5,553 bases of DNA. Origin: JANNAV01 sp031384695 (lineage in GTDB: Bacteria > Pseudomonadota > Alphaproteobacteria > Rhodobacterales > Rhodobacteraceae). The stretch is from contig JANNAV010000346.1 of assembly GCA_031384695.1 (NCBI GenBank), forward strand, positions 1-5,553. Direction: 5' to 3'. How positions within the stretch are numbered: position 1 is the first letter of the stretch; each line of letters starts with the position of its first letter. The translations under genes were made by a program, and so were the position numbers. The notes under the pieces were generated by a model that saw only the letters and a list, made by a program, of their open reading frames with translations, was not told the origin of the DNA and did no database searches. Positions 1 through 5,144 of the stretch are shown here, one piece after another.

Positions 1-671
1 GCCTCGACCTTTTCCACACCGAGAATGGCCTTGGTGGCGCCTTTGCAATGGATGCGGATGCCGCGACGTTCCAGATCCTTTTGCAAAAGGTAACCTGCGG
101 CGGGGTCGAGTTGACGCTCCATCAGGTGGCCCATCAGGTGGATCACCGTCACCTCGGCACCGCGCGCGGCCATGCCTGCGGCGGCCTCCAGCCCCAGCAG
201 GCCGCCGCCGATCACCACGGCGCGGGTGCCGGGTTTGGAGGCAGCGATCATCGCATTGGTGTCTTCGAGATCACGGTAGGTGCAGACCCCTTGCAGCGCT
301 TTGCCCGGCACCGGCACGATGAAGGGGGCGGAGCCGGTGGCGATGACCAGAGCGTCATAGGGCACGGCGCCTGCGTTGGAATGGACGGTGCGGGCGGCGC
401 GGTCGATCCTGACGACGGGTTCACCAAAGCGGCAATCGACGCATTGGGCGGCGTACCAATCGGCATCATGCGTCACGATCTGATCATAGATCTTTTCGCC
501 CGACAGCACCGGTGACAGCATCAGGCGGTTGTAGTTGCCGCGCGGTTCGGCATTGAAGAGGGTGACGTGAAAGCCGTCGCCCGCCTCGGAACTTTCACGC
601 GCCTCGAATAAATGTTCCAGCATCCGCCCCGAGGCCATGCCAGCGCCAATTACCACAAGTTTATGTTTCAT
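1..671 (-). CDS. nirB: NAD(P)H-dependent assimilatory nitrite reductase, large subunit NirB (N-terminal part; 3' end outside window)
   Basis: The first 223 codons are present, open to the window edge with no internal stop. NirB is the large flavoprotein subunit of cytoplasmic nitrite reductase, passing electrons from NAD(P)H via FAD to a siroheme/4Fe-4S centre that reduces nitrite to ammonium. Only the pyridine-nucleotide-disulphide-oxidoreductase part is visible: an FAD-binding start VIGAGMASGR (residues 7-16), the NirB-like NYNRLMLSPVLSGE stretch (46-59), ATGSAP (111-116), and a second Rossmann motif GGGLLGLEAA (155-164) for NAD(P)H. The siroheme and Fe-S regions lie beyond the edge. The chosen ATG has GGAG 8 bases upstream, inside the last codons of nrtC, and only 5 bases separate that stop from this ATG, so it is the next gene of the nrt operon. 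The motif GMASGR replaces the more usual GMAG form at the FAD site. The same protein is called NasB in some Paracoccus work. An unrelated FAD/NAD reductase is unlikely given the motifs and context. Confidence 0.93.
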   Translation of the reverse strand, partial: MKHKLVVIGAGMASGRMLEHLFEARESSEAGDGFHVTLFNAEPRGNYNRLMLSPVLSGEKIYDQIVTHDADWYAAQCVDCRFGEPVVRIDRAARTVHSNAGAVPYDALVIATGSAPFIVPVPGKALQGVCTYRDLEDTNAMIAASKPGTRAVVIGGGLLGLEAAAGMAARGAEVTVIHLMGHLMERQLDPAAGYLLQKDLERRGIRIHCKGATKAILGVEKVE

Positions 672-676
672 CAGGT

Positions 677-1474
677 TTACTCCGCGGCTTCGACAAAGCG
701 GTGCCGTTCATAAAGAAAGCGCAGCACGGCTTCGCGGGCGCGCAGATATTCGGGGTGGCTGGCAAGGGCGATGCGGTTGCGCGGGCGGGGCAGGGTGACG
801 GGCAGCACCTCGCCTATCGTGGCGGCGGGGCCGTTGGTCATCATCACGATACGGTCAGCCAGCAGCACCGCCTCGTCGACATCATGGGTGATCATGATCA
901 TGGTGTTTTGCAGGCGGGCGTGGATATCCATCACCGCCTCTTGCAGATGCGCGCGGGTCAGGGCATCGAGCGCGCCGAAGGGCTCGTCCAGCAGCAGGAT
1001 CTTCGGCTCCATCGCCAATGCGCGGGCGATGCCGACGCGCTGTTTCATGCCGCCCGAAATCTCGGCGGGGCGTTTGTCGGCGGCATGGGCCATCTGCACG
1101 AGGTCGAGGTTGGCCATGATCCAGTCGTGCCGCTCGGGCTTGGTCTTGGAGCGGCCAAACACCTTCTGGACGCCGATTTTCACGTTGTCATAGACTGAAA
1201 GCCACGGCAGCAGAGAGTGGTTCTGAAAGACGATTGCGCGGTCGGGGCCGGGGGCGTTGACCTCGCGCCCCTCAAGTTTGATGACGCCGGTGTTCACTTG
1301 GGTGAGGCCGCCGATCAGGTTCAGCAGGGTGGATTTGCCGCAGCCGGAATGGCCGATGATCGACACGAACTCGCCCTTTTCGATATTGAGGCGGATGTCG
1401 TTCAGAACAACGGTTTCGCGGCCACCGGGGGAGGGGAAGGATTTCACCACGCGGTCGATCTTGAGATAGCTCAT
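677..1474 (-). CDS. nrtC: Nitrate/nitrite ABC transporter ATP-binding protein
   Basis: 265-residue cytoplasmic ATPase that powers nitrate (and probably nitrite) import with NrtA and NrtB. All ABC motifs are intact: Walker A GHSGCGKST (41-49), Q-loop glutamine in VFQNHSLLPW (Q84), signature SGGMKQR (140-146), Walker B ILLLDEP (159-165), D-loop ALD (168-170) and switch histidine in THD (H197). The length fits the single-domain NrtD form; cyanobacterial NrtC carries an extra NrtA-like regulatory domain that is absent here. The gene is called nrtC in rhizobial-style nrtABC operons, nrtD in cyanobacteria and nasD in Klebsiella. With no second ATPase nearby, it probably acts as a homodimer (inference). 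The ATG lies 13 bases after the nrtB stop and has AAGGG overlapping that stop, about 10 bases upstream. Taurine/sulphonate ATPases (TauB/SsuB) are close relatives, but the surrounding nrtA, nrtB and nirB decide for nitrate. Confidence 0.95.
   Translation of the reverse strand: MSYLKIDRVVKSFPSPGGRETVVLNDIRLNIEKGEFVSIIGHSGCGKSTLLNLIGGLTQVNTGVIKLEGREVNAPGPDRAIVFQNHSLLPWLSVYDNVKIGVQKVFGRSKTKPERHDWIMANLDLVQMAHAADKRPAEISGGMKQRVGIARALAMEPKILLLDEPFGALDALTRAHLQEAVMDIHARLQNTMIMITHDVDEAVLLADRIVMMTNGPAATIGEVLPVTLPRPRNRIALASHPEYLRAREAVLRFLYERHRFVEAAE
680..683 (-). promoter_or_regulatory. nirB ribosome binding site inside the end of nrtC
   Basis: GGAG spans the last two sense codons of nrtC and lies eight bases before the nirB ATG. 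The site is therefore translated as part of nrtC, suggesting that nirB translation is linked to ribosomes finishing nrtC. Confidence 0.6.
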
Positions 1475-1487
1475 GTTTATTGCGCCC

Positions 1488-2378
1488 TTATGTCATGGTT
1501 CCGCGGCTGACCACGCGGCCCACGAAGGCTACCGCGCGGTCCAGCACAAAGCCGGTGACGCCGATGTAGAGGAGCGCCACGAAGATGTCGGTCAGCAGCG
1601 AGGAGTTCCACGCGTCCCAGATGAAAAAGCCGATGCCGACGCCGCCAGTCAGCATTTCGGCGGCGACGATGGCCAGCCAGGCGAGACCCACCCCGATGCG
1701 CAGGCCGGAAAAGATGTAGGGGGCGGCCGCGGGGACCATGATCTTGGTGAAGAACTCGAACGGGTTGAGGCGCAGGACGGCGGCGACGTTGCGGTAGTCT
1801 TGCGGGATGGCGCGCACGCCTGCGGTGGTGTTGATGATGATCGGCCAGATTGCGGTGATGAAGATCACGAAAATTGCGCTGGGGCGGCTGTCCATGAAGG
1901 CCGCAAGCGAGATCGGCAACCAGGCCAGTGGCGGCACAGTGCGCAGCACCTGAAACAGCGGATCAACGCCGCGCATCAGCCAATCGGACTGGCCGATCAC
2001 TGCGCCGACACCGATGCCCACCACCGCCGCAAGGCCAAAGCCCACCCCCACCCGTTCAAGCGAGGTCAGCACCCGCCAGCCAAGGCCGATGTCCTGCGTG
2101 CCGCCCACATAAAACGGGTGCAGGATCAGATCGCCGCTTTGCCGCCAGATTTCCAGTGGCGAGGGCAAGGCGGCCTCGCCAACGGCAAGGGTCAGTTGCC
2201 AAAGTGCCAGCAGGAAGGCAATCACCAGCACCGGCGGCAGCACGAAGGCCAGCAGGTTGGCGCGCTGTTTGCGCCACCACTTGGCGCGGGGCAGCCGGTA
2301 GGGCAGGCGCAGCACTTTGGCGGCGACAAGCGGCGGCGGGCTGGGACGTGCTACGGGTTTCAGGGCGGTGACTGTCAT
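1488..2378 (-). CDS. nrtB: Nitrate/nitrite ABC transporter permease
   Basis: 296-residue inner-membrane permease of the nitrate importer, family BPD_transp_1 (NrtB/TauC/SsuC type). A proline- and arginine-rich cytoplasmic N-terminus (about residues 1-40) precedes hydrophobic segments near 42-66, 107-130, 145-162, 166-186, 225-241 and 264-285, consistent with about six membrane spans. The EAA-type coupling loop that contacts the ATPase is RNVAAVLRLNPFEFFTKIMVP split around residues 196-216, followed by the NrtB-like PYIFSGLRIGVGLAWLAI stretch (220-237). The ATG has AGGGGG eight bases upstream, and the gene starts 14 bases after the nrtA stop, so it is cotranscribed. Sulphonate or taurine permeases are the main alternative by fold; the flanking nrtA with nitrate-site residues makes nitrate the better call. 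Confidence 0.94.
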   Translation of the reverse strand: MTVTALKPVARPSPPPLVAAKVLRLPYRLPRAKWWRKQRANLLAFVLPPVLVIAFLLALWQLTLAVGEAALPSPLEIWRQSGDLILHPFYVGGTQDIGLGWRVLTSLERVGVGFGLAAVVGIGVGAVIGQSDWLMRGVDPLFQVLRTVPPLAWLPISLAAFMDSRPSAIFVIFITAIWPIIINTTAGVRAIPQDYRNVAAVLRLNPFEFFTKIMVPAAAPYIFSGLRIGVGLAWLAIVAAEMLTGGVGIGFFIWDAWNSSLLTDIFVALLYIGVTGFVLDRAVAFVGRVVSRGTMT

Positions 2379-2392
2379 CTGCTGCGCCCCCT

Positions 2393-3685
2393 TCAGACCA
2401 TCGCCTTGATCGACAGGCTGTCGAGATAGGCCTGCGGGTTGGCCGGATCAAAGGTTTTGCCATCGAACATGGTTTCCACACCCCGGCTGTCGACAAAGGC
2501 CGCGGTATCCAGCCCCAACTCCTTGGCCGCCTCAAGCCACAGGTCCGAGCGGTTGGTCTGGTTGACCAGCGCTGCGGTATCGAGTTCAGCGGGCAGGGTG
2601 CCCCAGCGCTTGTTCTCGGTGATGAACCAGGTATCGAGCGATTTCCACGGATACGATGTGGAGCCATTTTCGCCCCAGAAGCGCATCGCGAGATCGGGCC
2701 GACTTTCACTGCGGCCATTGCCATAGTCGATGTCACCCTTGATTCGGCCTGCGATGTCTTCGACCGGCACCTTGTACCATTGGCGGCCCGAGACGATCTG
2801 GGCCATCTCGTCTTTATGAGCCGGGTCTTCGCACCACATCTGCGCCTCCATCACCGCCATCATGATGGCTTTGGTGGCGATGGGGTGGGCATCGACCCAG
2901 TCGGCGCGCATGCCGAGCACTTTTTCGGGGTGTTTGCCCCAGATCTCGCCAGTGGTGCAGGCGGTAAAGCCCACGCCCTGATTGACCAGTTGCGCATTCC
3001 ACGGCTCGCCGACGCAGAAGGCCTCCATGTTGCCGACCTTCATGTTGGCCACCATCTGCGGCGGCGGCACCACGATCAGATCGACATCCTTGGTGGGATC
3101 GATGCCGCCAGCCGCCAGCCAGTAGCGCACCCACAGATCATGGGTGCCACCGGGGAAGGTGATGGCCACCGGCACTTCGGCACCGGCTGCGCGTTTGGCG
3201 GCGAAAATCTCTTTCAAGGGGGCTGCGTTCAGGCCGACGCCGCTGTCGGCATAGGCTTGGGTCACCGAGATGCCCTGACACTGCTCGTTCAGGCCCAGAA
3301 GGGTGTACATCGGCAGCGGCAGGTTGTTCTGCATCACCTTGCCGGTGGCGTAAAGATGAGTTTTGGGCCGCAGGATGTGGCCGCCGTCGATGCCGCCACT
3401 GGCGGCACCCAGCGCCATGTTATCGCGCGTGGCGCCCCAGCTTGCCTGCTTTTCGATCAGCATCTCGGTCATGCCATGCCTGGCAAAAAAGCCCTTTTCC
3501 TGGGCGATGATCAGGGGGGCGCTGTCGGTGAGGGCGATGTAGCCCAGTTTTGCGCCGGAAACTTCGGGAGTGCTGGTTGCCGCCCATGCGCCGCCGGGCA
3601 GCACGGTGCGGGCGGCAAGCGCTGTGGCCACAAGACTGGCGGCGGATTTCAACAGGCTGCGGCGGGTTGGCATCAGGACGGTCAT
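2393..3685 (-). CDS. nrtA: Nitrate-binding periplasmic protein NrtA with Tat signal
   Basis: 430-residue substrate-binding protein that captures nitrate/nitrite in the periplasm for NrtBC. The N-terminus is a twin-arginine signal: T7-R8-R9-S-L-L-K13, a hydrophobic stretch, then a likely cleavage after AWA (A35). There is no lipobox cysteine, so it should be soluble rather than lipid-anchored. The body resembles cyanobacterial NrtA closely, and the side chains known to form the Synechocystis nitrate pocket have visible counterparts: W83 (KQASW), Q137 (QCQGI), H182 (GGTHDLW) and K255 (HPEK); the FCVGEPWNAQ block is at 223-232. The ATG is supported by AAGGA eight bases upstream; Met5 is a possible alternative start that would still keep the Tat motif. 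It is the first gene after the 283-base regulatory leader. CmpA (bicarbonate) is the nearest alternative, but the W-Q-H-K set and the nirB neighbour favour nitrate. It is a paralogue of the adjacent nasS product. Confidence 0.96.
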   Translation of the reverse strand: MTVLMPTRRSLLKSAASLVATALAARTVLPGGAWAATSTPEVSGAKLGYIALTDSAPLIIAQEKGFFARHGMTEMLIEKQASWGATRDNMALGAASGGIDGGHILRPKTHLYATGKVMQNNLPLPMYTLLGLNEQCQGISVTQAYADSGVGLNAAPLKEIFAAKRAAGAEVPVAITFPGGTHDLWVRYWLAAGGIDPTKDVDLIVVPPPQMVANMKVGNMEAFCVGEPWNAQLVNQGVGFTACTTGEIWGKHPEKVLGMRADWVDAHPIATKAIMMAVMEAQMWCEDPAHKDEMAQIVSGRQWYKVPVEDIAGRIKGDIDYGNGRSESRPDLAMRFWGENGSTSYPWKSLDTWFITENKRWGTLPAELDTAALVNQTNRSDLWLEAAKELGLDTAAFVDSRGVETMFDGKTFDPANPQAYLDSLSIKAMV

Positions 3686-3693
3686 TCAGGTGT

Positions 3694-3698
3694 TCCTT
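3694..3698 (-). promoter_or_regulatory. nrtA ribosome binding site
   Basis: AAGGA lies eight bases before the ATG ending at 3685. It supports that ATG over the in-frame Met5 codon 12 bases further downstream. Confidence 0.7.
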
Positions 3699-3734
3699 GC
3701 ACTGATGGCGCGTGGTGACGCCTTGCGGACTGGG

Positions 3735-3775
3735 ACAAAGCAAACCATGCCGGTATCGGCCATCCCGAAAGCGGG
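3735..3775 (-). terminator. Two adjacent hairpins followed by a U-rich stretch; second terminator candidate
   Basis: CCCG-CUUU-CGGG (3775-3764) is followed immediately by AU(G)GCCG-AUAC-CGGCAU (3763-3747), a six-pair stem with one bulged G. After GG comes UUUGCUUUGU (3744-3735). The hairpin plus U-rich run resembles an interrupted intrinsic terminator about 50 bases before nrtA. It does not share bases with P2, so any link to NasT would be indirect. It may instead be structure protecting or pausing the leader. Confidence 0.3.
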
Positions 3776-3782
3776 GTGAACG

Positions 3783-3828
3783 AAAGGCGGCGTCATTGCC
3801 TGTGATCTGATCGGGGAGCCGCATCCTT
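3783..3828 (-). terminator. Candidate leader terminator, mutually exclusive with P2
   Basis: The strand AAGG-AU-GCGGC (3828-3818) can pair with GCCGC-CUUU (3791-3783): nine pairs including one G-U, with AU bulged on the 5' side and a 26-base loop. Its 5' strand uses the whole P2 loop and the 3' arm of P2, so the two structures cannot coexist. This is what antitermination needs: NasT holding P2 would block this stem. The U-rich part (UUU then CGUUC) is short and partly inside the stem and the loop is long, so as an intrinsic terminator it looks weak and it is only a candidate. Confidence 0.45.
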
Positions 3829-3861
3829 GCGGAGGAAAAGTCGGAGCGTCGTTGCTTGCCG
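3819..3861 (-). promoter_or_regulatory. Candidate NasT-binding ANTAR RNA element (tandem hexaloop hairpins P1 and P2)
   Basis: P1 (3861-3842) reads CGG-CA-AGC, loop AACGAC, GCU-CCG: six base pairs with a two-base bulge on the 5' side. After a 9-base linker, P2 (3832-3819) reads CCGC, loop AAGGAU, GCGG: four base pairs. Both loops are six bases with A at position 1 and G at position 4. The established target of ANTAR-domain antiterminators is exactly a pair of short hairpins with hexanucleotide loops carrying A1 and G4. The position fits too: in the leader of a nitrate operon, directly downstream of the gene pair encoding an ANTAR protein (NasT) and its sensor (NasS). The pairing was found by eye; no covariance search was run. 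P2 is short and could alternatively close one more A-U pair. Confidence 0.72.
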
Positions 3862-3902
3862 TCCTGGGTTGACACTGGGTGCAGGGAACCGGAGGGTCAA
3901 GC

Positions 3903-3950
3903 GCTGCGGCGCGATTATGCAGTTGCAGCATAGTCTTTCCGCGCCGCAGC
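3903..3950 (-). repeat. Perfect 11-bp inverted repeat enclosing a smaller inverted repeat
   Basis: GCTGCGGCGCG (3950-3940) and CGCGCCGCAGC (3913-3903) are exact reverse complements, separated by 26 bases. Inside, TATGC (3932-3928) and GCATA (3920-3916) form a second perfect repeat around a 7-base centre. In RNA this would be a tall two-tier hairpin; in DNA it could be a regulator site. It starts 18 bases after the nasS stop. No U-run follows, so it is not a standard intrinsic terminator for nasTS, though it could stabilise the 3' end of that transcript. Confidence 0.65.
3914..3919 (-). promoter_or_regulatory. Weak candidate -10 box CATAAT
   Basis: CATAAT matches five of six bases of the sigma-70 -10 consensus and lies in the only AT-rich pocket of the upstream leader, inside the inverted repeat. 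The hexamer 17 bases upstream (GCGGAA) does not resemble a -35 box. A start a few bases downstream would give a leader of about 220 bases containing both ANTAR-type hairpins. If this is the promoter, the surrounding dyads would be well placed for an activator or repressor. TTGACC at 3900-3895 is an alternative -35 but lacks a -10 partner. Confidence 0.2.
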
Positions 3951-3960
3951 AGCGCGCTGC
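3949..3960. repeat. 12-bp perfect palindrome GCAGCGCGCTGC
   Basis: This 12-base sequence equals its own reverse complement. It lies 8 bases after the nasS stop codon and overlaps the left arm of the 11-bp inverted repeat by two bases. It could be an operator-like dyad or simply part of the GC-rich structured tail; nothing in the sequence decides. Confidence 0.5.
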
Positions 3961-3968
3961 ATAAAATT

Positions 3969-5144
3969 TCAGCCCTCTGCGAAAACCGGCTCGAAGGTGG
4001 TGCCGTCAAAGAAGGCATCAGCGCCGAGAATCATCTGGCCCATTTCCGAGGCCACGGCGGTGGGGCGGTGCATCGCCCCTTCGATTCGCACCGATGCACC
4101 GGGCAGGCTGGCGCCGGCGCTGCACAGATGCTGGCGGTAAAGATCGGTGCGGAAACAGGCGGTGGCCTGTGCCATCGCGCGCACCGGATCAAGGCCATGG
4201 CTGTGGGCGATGTCTTGCGCAAAGAAGGCAGCCAGGCTGCGCCAGGGAAAATTGGTGCCGCCATCATGAAAGCGGATGAAATCATCGACCAGCCGCAGAC
4301 CGCCATTGGCGCTGATTTCAAGCCGCCCCAGCAAGCCGCGTTCGCAAAGCTCCGGCGGCAGGTTCAGATAGCCGGGGCGCGAGACGATCTCGGCGGCGGT
4401 GCTGCGGTTTTCCGGCCTGTCAAGCCAGCGGCATGCCCGCCAGAGCGCGCGCATCAGGCGGCCGGTCAGTTCGGCATGGCTTTGGGCAAAGGCGCGGGTC
4501 AGCACCAGAGCCTTCTCGGGCGGCGCTTGCCAGATCGAGCGGCCCGAGAGCAGCAGCGCGCCGGATGCGGTTTCCGCCGCAAACGAGGCCCAGGGTTCGC
4601 CGACGCAAAACGCATCAACCTCGCCCGAGGCCAGCGCGTCGGCCATCAGGGGCGGCGGCACGGTATGCACGGTCAGCCCCGCGGCCACAGACGAGCCCGC
4701 AAGCCAGCGGCGCACCAGCACCGCATGGGTGGAAAACGGAAACGGCACCCCCACCCGCAACCGCCCGCCCGCAACCGCCGCAAGGGCGTCACGGGCGGCG
4801 GCGGGATCATCAAAGGCAAAGCCGTGGCCGATGGCGTAAAGGGCGCGGGCAAGAGCGGCACTGACGGCGATGACCTGCCCAACCTGCGACAGCACCATCA
4901 GCAGATCAAACGGCGGGTAATCCGGCCCAAGCCCCAGCGCCTTCGCCACCGGCAAAGGCACCAGCATATGGGCGGCATCAATCCGCCCGGTGCCCAGAAA
5001 ATCGCGGCTTTGCGCCCAGCTTTGCAGGCGCACAAGGTTCAGGTGCAGACCCTCTTCGGCGGCAAAGCCGATCTCTTCGGCCACGATCAGCGGGGCGGCG
5101 TCGATCAGGGGCACATAGCCGAGGCGCAGGGTTTCCAGGCTCAT
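3969..5144 (-). CDS. nasS: Cytoplasmic nitrate/nitrite sensor NasS (NrtA-like)
   Basis: 391-residue member of the NrtA/CmpA binding-protein family without any signal peptide: it begins directly with the first beta strand (MSLETLRLGYVPLIDAAPLI), so it stays in the cytoplasm. This marks NasS, which in other proteobacteria binds NasT when nitrate is absent and releases it when nitrate or nitrite binds. Pocket-type residues parallel to those of NrtA are visible: W43 (QSW), H140 (FSTH), FCVGEPW (179-185) and K211 (PPEK). The C-terminal FDGTTFEPVF block (379-388) matches the equivalent block in NrtA (FDGKTFDP). The ATG shares an ATGA overlap with the nasT stop, implying translational coupling and matched amounts of the two partners; the upstream Shine-Dalgarno signal is weak, consistent with coupling. 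A stand-alone transporter binding protein is unlikely because export signals and an adjoining permease gene are missing. The leader that follows carries the expected NasT target. Confidence 0.93.
   Translation of the reverse strand: MSLETLRLGYVPLIDAAPLIVAEEIGFAAEEGLHLNLVRLQSWAQSRDFLGTGRIDAAHMLVPLPVAKALGLGPDYPPFDLLMVLSQVGQVIAVSAALARALYAIGHGFAFDDPAAARDALAAVAGGRLRVGVPFPFSTHAVLVRRWLAGSSVAAGLTVHTVPPPLMADALASGEVDAFCVGEPWASFAAETASGALLLSGRSIWQAPPEKALVLTRAFAQSHAELTGRLMRALWRACRWLDRPENRSTAAEIVSRPGYLNLPPELCERGLLGRLEISANGGLRLVDDFIRFHDGGTNFPWRSLAAFFAQDIAHSHGLDPVRAMAQATACFRTDLYRQHLCSAGASLPGASVRIEGAMHRPTAVASEMGQMILGADAFFDGTTFEPVFAEG

Larger units (their letters stand above)
3686..3968 (-). promoter_or_regulatory. 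nrtA leader region between nasS and nrtA
   Basis: These 283 bases separate nasS from nrtA, whereas every other junction in the cluster is 14 bases or less. No convincing gene lies in it. In transcription order it holds a palindrome-rich stretch next to the nasS stop, a TTGAC...GTCAA inverted repeat, two small hairpins with ANTAR-type loops, a stem that competes with the second of these, two more adjacent hairpins followed by a U-rich stretch, and the nrtA ribosome binding site. The arrangement fits a transcribed leader controlled by NasT-mediated antitermination, as established for nas/nrt leaders in other proteobacteria. The individual elements are listed separately. No clear sigma-54 (GG-N10-GC) or strong sigma-70 promoter was found, so the transcription start is unknown. 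Confidence 0.8.

Noticed and set aside
48..515. 155-codon plus-strand reading frame opposite nirB
   Set aside because: The minus strand encodes NirB continuously across it with conserved motifs, so this is a shadow.
1473..2429. 318-codon plus-strand reading frame opposite nrtB
   Set aside because: Low-complexity His/Gly/Gln/Ala-rich product, antisense to an intact permease gene; no plausible start signal or homology.
2780..3718. 312-codon plus-strand reading frame opposite nrtA
   Set aside because: Antisense shadow of nrtA with His/Gly-rich composition and no recognisable motif.
3915..3962. 15-codon leader peptide starting with ATG just after nasS
   Set aside because: It has no ribosome binding site, lies in the palindromes and gives an alanine-rich peptide expected from repeated GCN codons; no attenuation-type codon run is present.
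3686..3968. Sigma-54 promoter or NtrC sites in the leader
   Set aside because: No GG-N10-GC pair with flanking consensus was found; one TGCACC half-site without a matching second half is too little to call.
3686..4018. 110-codon minus-strand frame covering the leader and the nasS 3' end
   Set aside because: It overlaps nasS in another frame, has no good ribosome binding site, and the leader is better explained as structured regulatory RNA.
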